DNA from: Crotalaria pallida
Lineage: Eukaryota; Streptophyta; Magnoliopsida; Fabales; Fabaceae
Assembly: GCA_037953625.1 (NCBI GenBank)
Contig: CM075651.1
Location: 61,366,501-61,430,500 of the forward strand
Direction: 5' to 3'
DNA length: 64,000 bases
Shown here: positions 1-10,904 of the stretch, one piece after another
Numbering within the stretch: position 1 is the first letter of the stretch
Layout of the letters: every line of letters starts with the position of its first letter
The notes under the pieces: generated by a model
The model's database searches: none
What the model saw: the letters and a program-made list of their open reading frames with translations, nothing else
What the model was told of the DNA's origin: nothing
Made by a program: the position numbers and the translations under genes

Positions 1-1597
1 TTCTAATAGGCTCTCTATTTAGGAATAAAGGAAATAAATAAATTAAATTAATCTTGTAAGAGTGTTGTGTTTAAATGAATATATATATGTGAGTGTGTGC
101 TTATGTTTTATTCGGTTATGTAGTTTAAGTAGGTTTAGGGAGTCTAATTGCATGAGATAAAAGGTGCATGATGATTGTCTAAAGTGAGAAAATAAATATA
201 AATATGTTTGGTTTGAAATTTGATTCAAAATGGTGTATGAGTACTTGCATGCCTAAGTGTTATTTGTTGTGGTATGTGGAGTGATGCTTGGAAAATGATT
301 GAATGTGTGGTTAATTATAAAATGATTTGGTTTGATTTGTTTGGAGTTATATTGTGATGGTGTGTTTGTTGTATGTGAAAAATATTTGAGTGTGTGAACG
401 GTTTTAACATAAGTGGATTTTAAGAAAATTTGATCTGATTTACTTAAGATTTTTAAATTGTGTTTATGGTTGCCCAACGTTTGTGTTATAATAAAAAACT
501 TGAATTTTTAAAATGTAATTTTGAATGAAAGCGTTATTTAAACCAAAGAAATGTGTTTACCATATTTTCGGAGTCTTATCAAAGTAATTTTATAAAATCA
601 TCCTTGCTGTCCCGAATTACTTGCACTTGCTTTTCATATTTAAAAACGTTTTCATAAGATTTAAAGTGAAGTTTTTAAGTGAAAATTGAATTAAGAAAAA
701 GCCGGATTGAAAACAGTTATGTTTAAGTCTTCCGAAGAAGAACAAAAAGTGTTTTGAGCTATGAACAGATTTTCTTAGTACACGTTAATAACATAAACGT
801 ATTTTATTTAGTACGAGGAATAATCTTAAAGACGAGGGAATGGGGTAGCCGGCAACAGAAAGGATCCGAGGTGACGGTACGCACTTAATAGCTGGACCTC
901 AGGTGAGAGAGAAGCCTTCCTAAGACACCGTGGTAGTTAGGTGATATATTAGGACGTTCCGTATCATCTAAAAGATCGGAACTAAGTGGTTCGGAGTCAG
1001 TAGTATAAGTGGCAATTGTTTGTGTTGTGTGGCCACTTATACGAAGGTGACAAAGGCCACATTGCCATTGTGTGATGAGTGTGTGATTGATAGTATGCCT
1101 TTATGTCTTTATTTCATAAACTTCGAGAATATATTTTGTAATGACGATTTAAAGAAAGTCTTTTTGAAATAATAATTTCGAGAAAATTTTATGAAATGAT
1201 ATTTTTGGAGAATAGTTTCTGAAACCAATGTTTTGTGAACGAAGGTGAAAAGATTTTTGTGAAAATTTTCGAAAGGATATTTTATGAAAGCTTATGATAT
1301 GAGATTTTCCAAAAAGTTATGAAGATGGGTTTGAGGAAAGTAAGATTGTTCTTGAAAAAGATTGAGAATGTTGAGAAGGATTAGGAAGTGAGATGAGAAT
1401 TCAGTGATGTGATCCCAGCTCTGTGCTATGTGAGAAATGATGAGAGAAAGGTTGTGCAAAGTTAGTGGTCGGGACTCGTTGAAGGGTTGAACGAAGGACG
1501 GGCCGACCATAGGTTAATTAAAAACAAGATAAAAGACTTTAAAAAGACTTACGCGGTGAGGTATGAGAGTGCGAAGTAGTGGAGAGGAAGAAACCAT

Positions 1598-1796
1598 AAG
1601 TATCTGTGGATACTTAGGAGGAGATTGCATTAGGGGAGGACGATGACGGTGAAACGTCAAGAAGCCTAGAGTATGTTTCTAGGCAGAACAAACTCCACAT
1701 GTGGCGTACTAACGTGGTAGGGACTGGGTCTAATGTCGTGATAAGTTCTGCGAGCCCACTAGAAACATACTGTTGCCCCCTAGATTGTAAATCTAG
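1598..1796 (+). repeat. Conserved hairpin string in giant LTR A
   Basis: Several short perfect inverted repeats lie close together: AAGTATC-tgtg-GATACTT (1598-1615), TGACG-gtgaaa-CGTCA (1644-1659), CCTAGA-7nt-TCTAGG (1665-1683) and CTAGATT-gta-AATCTAG (1780-1796). GCAGAAC near 1684 also faces GTTCTGC near 1745, with CCACATGTGG between them. The same hairpins, with different loops or small changes, occur inverted in LTR C at 15904-16102. This region would be transcribed as leader if A is + sense. Confidence 0.6.
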
Positions 1797-2362
1797 AACA
1801 GTGAGAGGGACTGGAGTGGGGCATCTTGTTTGCCACTGTAAGTGAGATAGTGTGCCTTTTTATATGAATTGATTTGATATGATATGATTTCAGGCTGAGT
1901 CCTCCTGGTCTGGGACCATTTGTTGATGAGACAGCTGTCGTGCCCGCACGGTAAAGGTCCTGTACTCCTGTTTGCTTCCGACTAGGTTGGGTGGATGACC
2001 GAGGAGATGTAGACGTGAGTGATAGCCGAGAATGAAATGAATTCCCCGACGATATCTGATGATTCCCAAAGTAAAAGAATGATATGAATTGATGAGATTG
2101 GAAAAGAAGGAATTGTGAGTATGAAAAGGGAAAAAGGATTGAGAGAGAAAGAATAATTAAGAAAAGCGAACTTAAATTTAGAAAGAAAGGTGAAAGATAA
2201 TGATAAGGTCAATAAGCCTGATAATGTTAATATTATGTTTAATTGTTGTGTGTTTGTATGATGTATGTTGTATGGTATTTTTGTATGGTCCTTCTATCTT
2301 GCCTATCGTAATTTCACACCGTCGACGATGCGTCGTTCGGATCGCTTACTCTCTCCTGTTCG

Positions 2363-2563
2363 TTGGCATATCGGTGCTGCTGGTATCTCAACGGGCAGAT
2401 GGAGTATTGCACGGATGTCACCGTACGAGGCTCCAGGAACTACAAAGAGAAGATTCGGTATGAAGCTTGGAGGAACTCCACCACTCTCAATGGAGCGGAG
2501 ACGAAATCTACTAACAAGGAGAGAATCACAACAAGGAGGGCATCTTCTTCGAGAGCAAGGTAA
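2363..2563 (+). other. Short open frame shared with LTR C, function unknown
   Basis: A 66-codon open frame without an ATG start (it opens on TTG). Its first part reads YRCCWYLNGQMEY and a later part has VRGSRNYKEKIRYEA. LTR C has YRCLWYSNVQMDY and VRGYRDYEEKVRCEA in the same order on the - strand (14947-15324), with about 50 more codons between them. The match could be conserved protein or simply DNA homology between two LTRs. I do not recognise a domain, and it lies inside the LTR rather than in an internal region. Confidence 0.3.
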
Positions 2564-4002
2564 GTACACAAGAAGAAGGAGGACCTTCACCCCATAGTTC
2601 TCAATAGGATGTTTTAAGATTAGTGTGGCTATTTTAGATTGTGGTGAGTGTTTTGAAGTAAGGATTACCGAGCCATGAACCATTTATGTAATCAAGCTAA
2701 GTTTTAATTTGACTCGTGGAACCTACCTTTATTCAAAGTAACTCATGTAAAGTTTTTGAGAACTGTCAAGATGATTTGCAACCAAGTTCTTTTATGAAAG
2801 CGAAAGTTTTATAAAAAGGACAATTTTAGTAACCACTCGGTTTTCGAAAGAAAGTGTGGAAGAACATCAGGACCTTTTCAATAACGGTTCCAAACTTTTC
2901 CACAATGTTTTATAAAAAAAAAAATTTTGGCCTCATTTTTGCAACATAAATGGATAAAAGTTGGTTACTTTTGAGTTACGAAAATTGGGCTGTTACACTT
3001 TCAATATCATTCTTATCTTAGCAACATAATTCTTCTCTTTATAACTGAAGTCGATTCTTGATAGTATTCTCACCACTTTTAGAATATCATTGATCTCATC
3101 ATAATCTCATAGGTTCCATCGTTTTACTTAATTACCACACGGAATCAAGACGTAGCAAACGTCTCTCAGCATATTCTTCATGATCAATAACAGATATACA
3201 TATTCATCATGCATAAATAAATAAATGAAAGCATGCTATTAATAAAACATTATCATATTAAACACATCATAACATAACATGTGGTCTTTGTCTCCTTCGT
3301 ATAAGTGGTCACACAATCACAAACAATTGCCACAATAATACTGACTCAGAACCACGAAGTTTCGATCTTTGAGATGATCGAGAACATCCTAATAAATCAC
3401 CTAAATACCACGATGTGATAAATAAGCTTCTCTCTCACCTCAACTGGTGTGCAGATTTCCCAAGGTACTCCTCGAACGCAGATTAGCTACTACGTCCCTG
3501 CTTCCCTTTCGTGCTTGAAACTATATTTTTTTCCTTACGTTAAAATCATTCTTAATAAATTTATTTCGAAAACATTTTTAACATCCTTGAAACACTTTTA
3601 ACTTCAATAGGTCGTTATATAACTCCTAATCACATTGCCAATATTCAGATCATTCCAAGTCTAAAACAAATCTATAAAATTTTAGGTGTGACCAAAACAT
3701 CTTTATTAAGAATTGAAAACAATTCCAAAACAATCTTTATTACATTCATTCAAACTCTTATAAAATTAACATCTTAGAAATCATTAAACTTCTTTTTAAA
3801 AGATCTTTTTCAAATTAATTTGGGACAACATCTATAACTTTTAGTTTATTTCAAAACACTCAAAGTCCTTTTATTCTTTATTCATCAAAAATCAATATCA
3901 TGACTACCATTATTCTCATACAAGGTCAAACAGCCAACATATATAAATCACATAAATAACTTTGCATTCAACCACACTATCACACACATACACACACATT
4001 CA

Positions 4003-4005
<3 letters not shown>

Positions 4006-4045
<40 letters not shown>
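4006..4045. repeat. (AT)n microsatellite
   Basis: An uninterrupted AT dinucleotide run of about 40 bp within LTR B, preceded by a CA-rich stretch (CACACATACACACACA). Confidence 0.95.
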
Positions 4046-4047
<2 letters not shown>

Positions 4048-5135
4048 TGTATTCATTTTACACAAAACCAATTCACTTTTATACTTTATTGAATTTGTCA
4101 TTTAGCAGTCAAACAAAACACCAAATTAAAAACCCACCTTATTATTTTTCTATAGTCCATTCGGCCCATCCAAATATTTATCTAAAGAATCTTACTTCAT
4201 TCACAAGTATTATTATAAAATTCTCTTAATTGAAAATTGAGTATTTCTTTCTTCAAAATAATTTAAAAACAACCAAACTTTTCACTTTAATCTAAGTCTC
4301 TGACTTTAAACACAAATAAACGAACTGAAAACACTAACATGTTATAATAAAATTTGTAACGTCTCTTAACAAATTGATCATGATTTTTTCAAAACATTTT
4401 TATTTCATTCTTGAAAATAGATTTAACTTATACTTGAAAACTATTTTTTAGAATAAGACTTTTCAAACATAAATCAAGTCTTGTAAAACACTTTGATCAA
4501 TAATTTTAAAAAGTATACAGAACCTTTAATTATTTAAAAGCCACACATTTTTTTTCTTAGAGATTTTTCAAACTACAAAGGTCCATTAATTAAAGGCTGA
4601 AAAATTACATCCATTAGCAAAATAGCTAACTTGAAAAACCACTTTTTAATAAAAATACTAATCTTGGACAGCACCCATTTATCATTTCAAAGTCTCATTT
4701 TTGCCATCACTCAAACCATATTTTCGTTTAATACATGAACTAATCATTATACAAACTAACTTTAAATATCCTGATTATTTAGAAAATTATACTTTTCATT
4801 TAATTAATTTAATCTTGTCCTTTTATCATATAAAAACCGAATTTCTCACTATCATAAGGTAACTTAAGATTCCAATTATTTTCTTCTACAACACAAAATG
4901 AAAGACAAAGATCTCATTTATTTTTAAGCTTTTAAAATCAACCATCATTCATCATCATTATCTTGCAAACTCAAACAAATTTACTTTTATTTTTAACTTT
5001 CCCAAAACTCACATATATTATCTTCTTTATACCTATGGTCAACAAATACTCAAGCACATTATGTCATCAAACATATACATGCACTAATAACCAAATAAAA
5101 ATCTTTAACATACTAATTGTCAAATCACAACCATA

Positions 5136-5780
5136 ACATGCATTGGCCCTTGTCACATCATTCTTGAACATTCATTTTTAATTTTTTTTAAAAATAACAT
5201 CTTTTTATCAATCCTTTAACATGCAAGACCAAATCTTTAGCTTTTCAAGTAATTATGCTGAGTTAAAAAAATCAAACTTTTTAAACTACACTTCTCAACA
5301 CTTCTTTAAGAAAATCTCAAGTTCACTTTTCAAGATCAAACATAATCATGCATATACTTTACTTTCTCTAAAGCAAGCTTTAAAGCTAACATGCATGTAC
5401 TCAAATCAATCATCAAAGTCTTATTTCCTAGTCTCCTAATCTTGACCGAATTATCACACATATACATATATAATTTTTCAAACAAAAAAGCCATAAGGTT
5501 CTCATAAAAATCACATGCATGCATCATAAAGCTTAAGATAGATCATCATAAACCACTAACATGCATCTTAGAATAAACTTGATCTTCCATTTTTACATAC
5601 ATGACCGAACCAAAGCAAGAACCAAGTAAAGAAATCTAGACCATTTCCTTAAAATTAAGATTAGTATCATGATCAAGCATAAATCTTCATGCATGTAACT
5701 AAAAACTCAAGATCATAATAAATCATTCACATGCATGTAATCTACAACTCAAAATCACCCTAAATAACTAACATGCATCA
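5136..5780. repeat. CATGCA (RY-like) motif cluster
   Basis: ACATGCAT or CATGCATG recurs about every 50-120 bp (near 5136, 5391, 5513, 5560, 5690, 5732 and 5772), often preceded by AA or AC. It appears again at 8060 just after element H, so the cluster belongs to LTR B. A similar density is seen in LTR C around 18420-18750. CATGCATG is the core of the plant RY element bound by B3-domain factors; whether it works here is unknown. Confidence 0.5.
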
Positions 5781-5838
5781 TAAAATAAACATGTATAAAA
5801 CATCATAAGATTAGTTCATGCTTAGATCAAAGGGATGT

Positions 5839-6212
5839 TGTTATGGACCGGTATCACGGACCAACAAGCATAAATTCGGCATATCGGCAATTCGGCATCA
5901 ATAGTCAATTAATACGTAACTGACATAATGGTTCGTCATCATGTCTCCCATCATGGCATTCATGGAGCCGTTACTCTTCGGCCTTAATGCCCATTATGGC
6001 TCATCATTACAGTGTCTCCTTCCAACTACCCTATAAATACAGGTAGTGGCCAAGGTATGACCGAACTCATCTCCCGTTGTTTACACATGGCACACACACC
6101 CCCCCAAAATATCCTGACTCAGTGACGGAGTTCTTTAACCGGGAACCCGTTATCATCGTCGTACATCAACAAAACCGGCTTGTCGATACATGTGGGATAA
6201 CACCCCACAACA
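5839..6212 (+). repeat. 5' LTR of H
   Basis: 374 bp with TG...CA ends, a TATA box near the middle and a TTCTTTAACCGGGAACCCGTT segment close to the 3' end that contains AACCGGGAACCCGTT, an imperfect inverted repeat. Compared with the 3' LTR it lacks about 25 bp near its start and carries a number of scattered substitutions, so H is not a very recent insertion. Confidence 0.88.
6032..6039 (+). promoter_or_regulatory. TATA box of H (5' LTR)
   Basis: TATAAATA in the context CCCTATAAATACAGG. The same sequence is at 7853-7860 in the 3' LTR. Its strand agrees with the order PBS, internal region, purine tract. Confidence 0.65.
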
Positions 6213-6213
6213 T

Positions 6214-6231
6214 TGGCGACCACAGTGGGAG
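6214..6231 (+). other. Primer-binding site of H (not the usual Met-tRNA type)
   Basis: TGGCGACCACAGTGGGAG begins two bases after the 5' LTR. TGG at the start is what pairs with the CCA tail of a tRNA. It is not TGGTATCAGAGC, the initiator-Met site used by the gypsy array and the copia element here. Which tRNA matches was not determined. Confidence 0.6.
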
Positions 6232-7179
6232 CGACAAATTAATTCCCACCACCGCATTATCAATTATTCGAAGTCTTTGGCAAGGATTGAAGGTACAATT
6301 ACAAAGCATGCAAAACGACTTACATCTAAAGAAGGACACAAAGAAATATCAAGCACAAGGCTGAGGGATGTGCACACGATGATTCACAAAGAGGAAGAAA
6401 ACCAATGAATTATATTCCAGAACAAGCACATATTTCCAAAAAAAAAAGGAAAGAGAGAGACTGAGGCTGCCCATAGCTACCACCGTGAAAACGTAGAGAC
6501 AGGTGTCCATGTCAATCAAACCCGGTTCTCCGACTTCCCCATTATACCACTGCAACCGTCATCCATACCGGCGATCCAGTGCCTTCCTCCCATCTTCTTC
6601 ATGTCACATGCGGCTCCCATGAAGAGGATTACTATTTCAAAAAGGAAGAAGTTAGGGGCACCAAGATCCAGGAGCAAAAAGATGGTCAAGCCTAGTTGGA
6701 AACCGAATATGGGCTTGAAAGAAGCCCAAAACAGTATCCAAGGAAAAAAATGCCAAGCATCAATGCTTCAGCACTCAACAGGGAAGATTATTATTATTGC
6801 TTATTATTATTATTATTATTATTTATGTGTGACTCCGACATAACGTAACCATGAATACTAAATGTATTATATAGTATCCTAAACAATTACTACTACATAT
6901 ATGCTAATTCAACCACATATATCATGTGTATATAATATATATTATATAATTTTGCTCCTTAATGTCACTATGTGATGATTGTTATTTAATATTTTAAAGG
7001 TACAAATATGATGCCTCAATTTCCTCAGGACTAGTCAAAATGACTCCGAGATTCTCGTCAACGGACTATAAGTTTTTCATCAAGAGGAGGATAAAAAATA
7101 TTCCCCATCACAATTATTCTAGCCCATTAGGTTTCCTTACTCTGATATTTTCTTCAATATTCAATATGCTTCCAAAGAT

Positions 7180-7480
7180 GAGGAACAGGTTGCTATATTC
7201 CCTTGTTCGGACTCATTTGTTGATGGTGAGGAACCTTTTGTCGAGTTTCCCTATTCGCTTTAGGGATCAGAATGAGAAGAACGTCATGTTGAATTCCTCT
7301 TCCCGGACTCTTGCCAAGAGTAAGGAACCCTCAATTGGGCTTCCCCCTTAGGTCTTGTATCCGACAAGTAAGGAATCTTCATGCTAGATTTCTTCCTTCG
7401 AACTCACTAGACGACTCGAGAAACCTTGCACCGAGTTCCCCCCTTCAAACTCTGGTTCCGGACATTGAGAATATTGTATT
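7180..7480 (+). repeat. Degenerate ~60-bp tandem units upstream of the H purine tract
   Basis: Units recur with variants of GAGGAACC/AAGGAACC/AAGGAATC followed by a TTCCC or TTCTTCC block and a GGACTC or GAACTC block. Variable tandem repeats just upstream of the 3' LTR are a known habit of plant LTR retrotransposons. Confidence 0.45.
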
Positions 7481-7636
7481 TTTTTCCCTCCTTTGAAATC
7501 AATTGAACGATTTGAATAATTTATTCAGAGATAAGGATCCGTTTCATAGTCACAAAAAATTCAACGCTTATACCGGTCTTTCCTATTCATACCTCGATGC
7601 TCCTCCTTACGTCACAACATCGAGCTAGGGGGCTAC

Positions 7637-8035
7637 TGTTATGGACCGGTATCACGGACAAATAACAACCAGTATCATAGACCAATAAGCATAAATTCGG
7701 CATAGCGGCTATTCCGCATCAATAGTCAATCAATACGTAACCGACATAACAGTTCGTCATTATGTCGTCCATCATGACATTCATGGAGCCGTTACTCTTC
7801 GGCCTTAATGCCCATTATGGCTCATCATTACAGTGTCTCCTTCCAACCACCCTATAAATACAGGTAGTGGCCAAGGTATGACTGAACTCATCTCCCGTTG
7901 TTTACACACGGCACACACACCACCCCCCAAAATATTCCGACTCGGTGACAGAGTTCTTTAACCGGGAACCCGTTATCATCATCGTACATCAACAAAACCG
8001 GCTTGCCGGTACATGTGGGATAACACCCCACAACA
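7637..8035 (+). repeat. 3' LTR of H
   Basis: 399 bp, colinear with the 5' LTR. It carries an extra segment of about 25 bp near its start in which a second CAGTATCATAGACC copy resembles the opening GGTATCACGGACC. A TATA box lies at 7853-7860. Confidence 0.88.
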
Positions 8036-9601
8036 TATGTGTTAAGAGAGATTAGAACATTATGCATGCATCCTAAATTTCTATATCATGCCCAAACATG
8101 CACATGCAAACCAATTCCTAAAGCTAAACTTAGAGCATAATAATATCCTTATAATTCTTTTACAAAGCTTCATCAAATAACCATTAAATAACTACCTTAG
8201 AAAAACACAACTACAAGCTTTCAAGGACCAACAAAAATCTTCTTCCTCTTTCTCTTAGTGATTCGACCTCCTTCTCTTAGTGGTGGGAGTGACTTTCTTC
8301 TTATAAGATTGAAGGTGAAGATGAGACTAGAAAGATGAGTTGAAGGTTTCAAAGAGTTGTTGATGGAGGATTTCACTTTCTCCCTCTCTTCTCTCTCTCA
8401 CGCCTCACTCTCTCTCTTTCTCTCTAGTTCTAGAGCTTGACGGTGCTCTAGAACTCAAGTGTTTGGAAACATGGAAGTGGATGTAAAATGGCCAAATGAA
8501 GCTAGCCTTCCCCTATTTATAATCAAGGCCAAGTCCATGGGGTTTACTCACTAAATTTCGGGTTCATGAACCACATGCAAGGGTAGTTTTGTCCTCCCAA
8601 TTAGTTGCATGAAAACTAGTCACTTCTAGGTCGACAAAATGGAGTGATTTAAGACATTAAGTCTTATCAAGGCACCATTTCTTCTACTATAAGGTTTCTA
8701 ACCTATTTTTCATTTAATAATTTTTGATTTCCTTAGCCTAGTAGAAGAAAATAAATTCCTACTCTCCCTTCATGCATGTTCGACACCTAGCACACACATA
8801 TACACTTTGCATTTTCATTTTTCCATCATATGCATTATAATATCATATTAATCATCATAATAATTCAAATACTTCCATACATCATTCATCATGCAAGCAT
8901 CCACACCTATATTTACCAAATCAAGCACACACATTACATTTTTAATTTACTTCACAAGATAATAATTTTAATTAATTATTTTTTTAAAGAGACAAACATT
9001 AAGATTAATGAATTAAAAACTCCAAAATACACTTTTGAAATTAAATAATAAACTGTACTAATTGGCTATAGATATAGTCCCCATCTTATTTTATAAAATC
9101 ATATTTTCATGTATATATGAGATTTCCAAAAGGAATAATTCATTAGAGGTCTCTAACTATTTTTTTTAATTAATATTTTCAAAATTCGTACTTTACAGAC
9201 CTGGAAAATAAATTTTCGTAAATCAACCCAGAAAATTATAAAAGTTATAGTTTTAAATTCTACATTTCAATACGATCGTTTTCATATAAAGATCATAATT
9301 TTCGAAGTTACGGTTAAAAAGTTATGAATTTCCGAAGTTATTAAATCTATTAAGGTCCATAAAGAAACTCATTTCTCAAAGGAATAAAAAATAATAAAAT
9401 CATGACTTATCTTTTATTAATCAAGTCAGTCCAAACTCAATAAAAATCATCTACGAAAGTATTTATTCATGATACTTTATAAAAGTTAATACCTTGTTAC
9501 CTAACCAAATAAAATATTCATCTAAAAATCCTTTATAAACTCTCAAAATACATATTATTGAAATTTATTTATTTAAGTAAGGAAAAATGCGGGATGTTAC
9601 A
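8036..9601 (-). mobile_element. Giant LTR B, right segment with its 5' (U3) end
   Basis: B continues after H and ends GCGGGATGTTACA at 9601. Read on the - strand this is TGTAACATCCCGC, the usual 5' end of plant Ty3/gypsy LTRs. CTATTTATAA at 8513-8522 gives a TATA box (TTATAAATAG) on the - strand about 1.1 kb inside that end, which sets the sense. The segment 8225-8420 is CT-rich (CTCTTTCTCT). No coding capacity is seen. Confidence 0.7.
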
Positions 9602-10315
9602 ATTTATAGGGTTATAAGCTAGGGAAAGTGTTTGATTGTTGATGGGAAGTTGATATGGGATGGTAATTTGTGAGGTTTTTGGGTTGATCTTTGAGATTGA
9701 AAGTTTAGGGTTTATGGGTTGATAGAATCAGCCAAGAGGAGGAGAAGAAAGAAATGGTGCGATCAGTGTTGAACTGGCTGCAACACCAGTTTTGAGACTG
9801 GTGTGCGCCTAGGCGTGGGGTTGGCGCGCGATAATTGCTGATCTGGTGCGTGCGGGATTGGCGCGTCTGGGCGTGCGGGACACTGCTGGAGCTGGTGCGG
9901 AATTTTGGTGCGCTAGGCGCGTGCCTGGGCGTGGGTGATGGCTCGCCTGGGCCTGGCCTGGAGGTCTTCACTCGAATCGCTATATCTTCTTCGTTAACCG
10001 TCGAATCTTGCTCAAATTTTGAGACAAGCTTCCTAAGACACTTATCTTCACATCCAATGGTGGAATTTACGTTTAAAGTTGTAGATATTTTATTTTTAAT
10101 TTCCTAACGAAGGGTGTTTTTAACACTGAAAACACCGTTCTTAACACTCATTTGGTCTTCTTTATATTTCCTATCTGATGATAATGCTTCTTAACTTCCT
10201 TTTTGGCACTCAAGGAATCCTAATTCATTAACCTAAATCCTTTTTAGCATAATTATTATTTCATAATCTCATTATTAATCTAATTATTCTTGGAATTTAA
10301 AATTCGGGATGTTAC
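9602..10315 (-). mobile_element. LTR fragment ending CGGGATGTTACA
   Basis: The right end (10315) is an LTR terminus, and B appears to be inserted at its left edge. A block near 10020-10110 (GAGACAAGCTTCCTAAG, then ATCTTCACATCCAATGGTGG) matches 54470-54530 of the solo LTR at 51665-54778 in the same direction, and matches the LTR at 10576 in the opposite direction. It is therefore a member of the same loose LTR group. It differs in having a GC-rich palindromic island (9790-9960) where the relatives have AT-rich or other palindromes. Confidence 0.65.
9790..9960. repeat. GC-rich island of GCGCCTAGGCG-type palindromes
   Basis: In otherwise AT-rich DNA this island holds the perfect palindrome CGCCTAGGCG (9806-9815), GGCGCGCG, GCGCTAGGCGC (about 9910) and several decayed relatives such as TCGCCTGGGC and GTGCCTGGGCG. 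The hairpin ACCAGT-tttgag-ACTGGT lies just before it (9785-9802). Confidence 0.6.
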
Positions 10316-10575
10316 AGTTGACAAGGGGAAACCAAAATTCTTCTAATTATTCTTTGTGCATCAACTCAAGGTAAGTTATATGGATGATTTGAGGTGTTAT
10401 TTGGAAAGAGTTTGGGTAAGGTTTTTGAGGAAAAATTCGTGCCATACACAGCAGCAACAACACCTATTTATAGAAGGGAAAAAGAGATAAGGTGATGTAA
10501 GGATGAGGTGAGGATGAGCTTTGCCATGCCACTTTTCCTCCATCATACGTTCCCACTTGTCCTTAACCCTCTAGG
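10316..10575 (-). mobile_element. Old LTR fragment D, flank of the solo LTR and the array
   Basis: Single-copy-looking sequence between two LTR ends. It continues after the solo LTR (13571-13590) up to the array. CACCTATTTATAGAAG at 10461-10476 reads TATAAATAG on the - strand, as in LTR U3 regions, so it is probably the remains of another minus-sense LTR. Nothing coding is seen. Confidence 0.4.
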
Positions 10576-10864
10576 TGTAACATCCCAAATTTAATTCCAA
10601 GTATAATCTATGTTGGGATGGTCTTAGGATAGAAGAAATGGAGATATAAGTTAGAATTTAGCCAAAAATTCATGTAGAACTAGGTTTAAAACATAGAACC
10701 TTAGGAAATTTAAAATAAAAGATTCGCAACTCTAAAAACAAATTCCACCGTTGGATGTGAAGATTAGTATGTAGGGAAGCTTGCTTTAAAATTTGAGGAA
10801 GATCCAACGGGTAACGAAGAAGTTATGGCTTTTCAAAGTCTGGATACTGCAAAATTCTGCGGCT

Positions 10865-10904
10865 TAATCGCCTCTTAATCGATTAAGCTGCAATTAATCG
10901 ATTA
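10865..10904. repeat. TAATCGATTA palindromes in the solo LTR
   Basis: Two perfect palindromes, TAATCGATTA at 10876-10885 (within CTTAATCGATTAAG) and 10895-10904, lie 19 bp apart. A half site, TAATCG followed by CCTC, is at 10865. Confidence 0.85.

Larger units (their letters stand above)
1..2997 (+). mobile_element. Giant LTR A, 3' part, truncated by window start
   Basis: This stretch ends in ...GGGCTGTTACA, a typical LTR end. Read backwards from 2997 it aligns by eye with the start of solo LTR C (14598 onwards) in inverted orientation. Shared landmarks are the terminal ~150 bp with a poly-T run, a hairpin string (1598-1796), and a block around 840-1080 (rich in GTGGCCAC and AGTGGCAATTG) that matches 17210-17420 inverted and 3280-3480 inverted. 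Against C, about 2.4 kb of A lies upstream of the window. Sense is taken as + because the family's 5' end is TGTAACACCCC-like and B, its sister, has a TATA box in that orientation. A appears to be inserted in B, since B is missing exactly the part that would lie left of 2998. No gag or pol is seen, so this is an LTR only, solo or part of a longer element. Confidence 0.75.
2998..5838 (-). mobile_element. Giant LTR B, left segment
   Basis: Same family as C: the block at 3280-3480 (GTGGTCTTTGTC, then TTCGTATAAGTGG, CAATTGCCAC, and a CACGATGTGATAA to CTCACCTCAACTGG segment) matches 17210-17420 directly. The part corresponding to C 14598 to about 16950 is missing here, as expected if A is inserted at 2997/2998 and the rest of B lies left of the window. 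The remainder is AT-rich, non-coding sequence with a long TA repeat and many CATGCA motifs. B resumes at 8036 after element H and ends at 9601. Confidence 0.7.
6213..7636 (+). mobile_element. Internal region of H, no recognisable genes
   Basis: Open frames of 60-103 codons occur (for example 6601-6843, a short lysine- and arginine-rich frame, and 7040-7351), but none shows a retroviral domain, zinc knuckle or catalytic motif. An (ATT)n microsatellite lies at 6787-6824. The 3' portion (7180-7480) is made of degenerate roughly 60-bp units built around GAGGAACC, TTCGGACTC and CGAGTTTCCC. The purine tract before the 3' LTR is at 7622-7634. Confidence 0.7.
5839..8035 (+). mobile_element. Non-autonomous LTR retrotransposon H (2.2 kb)
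   Basis: Two direct LTRs (5839-6212 and 7637-8035) begin TGTTATGGACCGG and end ACCCCACAACA. They flank a 1.42-kb internal region with a primer-binding-site-like sequence directly after the 5' LTR and a purine tract (GAGCTAGGGGGCT) before the 3' LTR. Flanking 5-mers GATGT (5834-5838) and TATGT (8036-8040) match at four of five positions and are probably the target duplication. No gag, protease or reverse transcriptase can be recognised, so it must have moved in trans. It is inserted in LTR B, which continues on both sides. Confidence 0.88.

Noticed and set aside
6601..6843. 80-aa basic frame in element H as a possible gag
   Set aside because: No zinc knuckle or gag motif, short, and it runs into the (ATT)n microsatellite.
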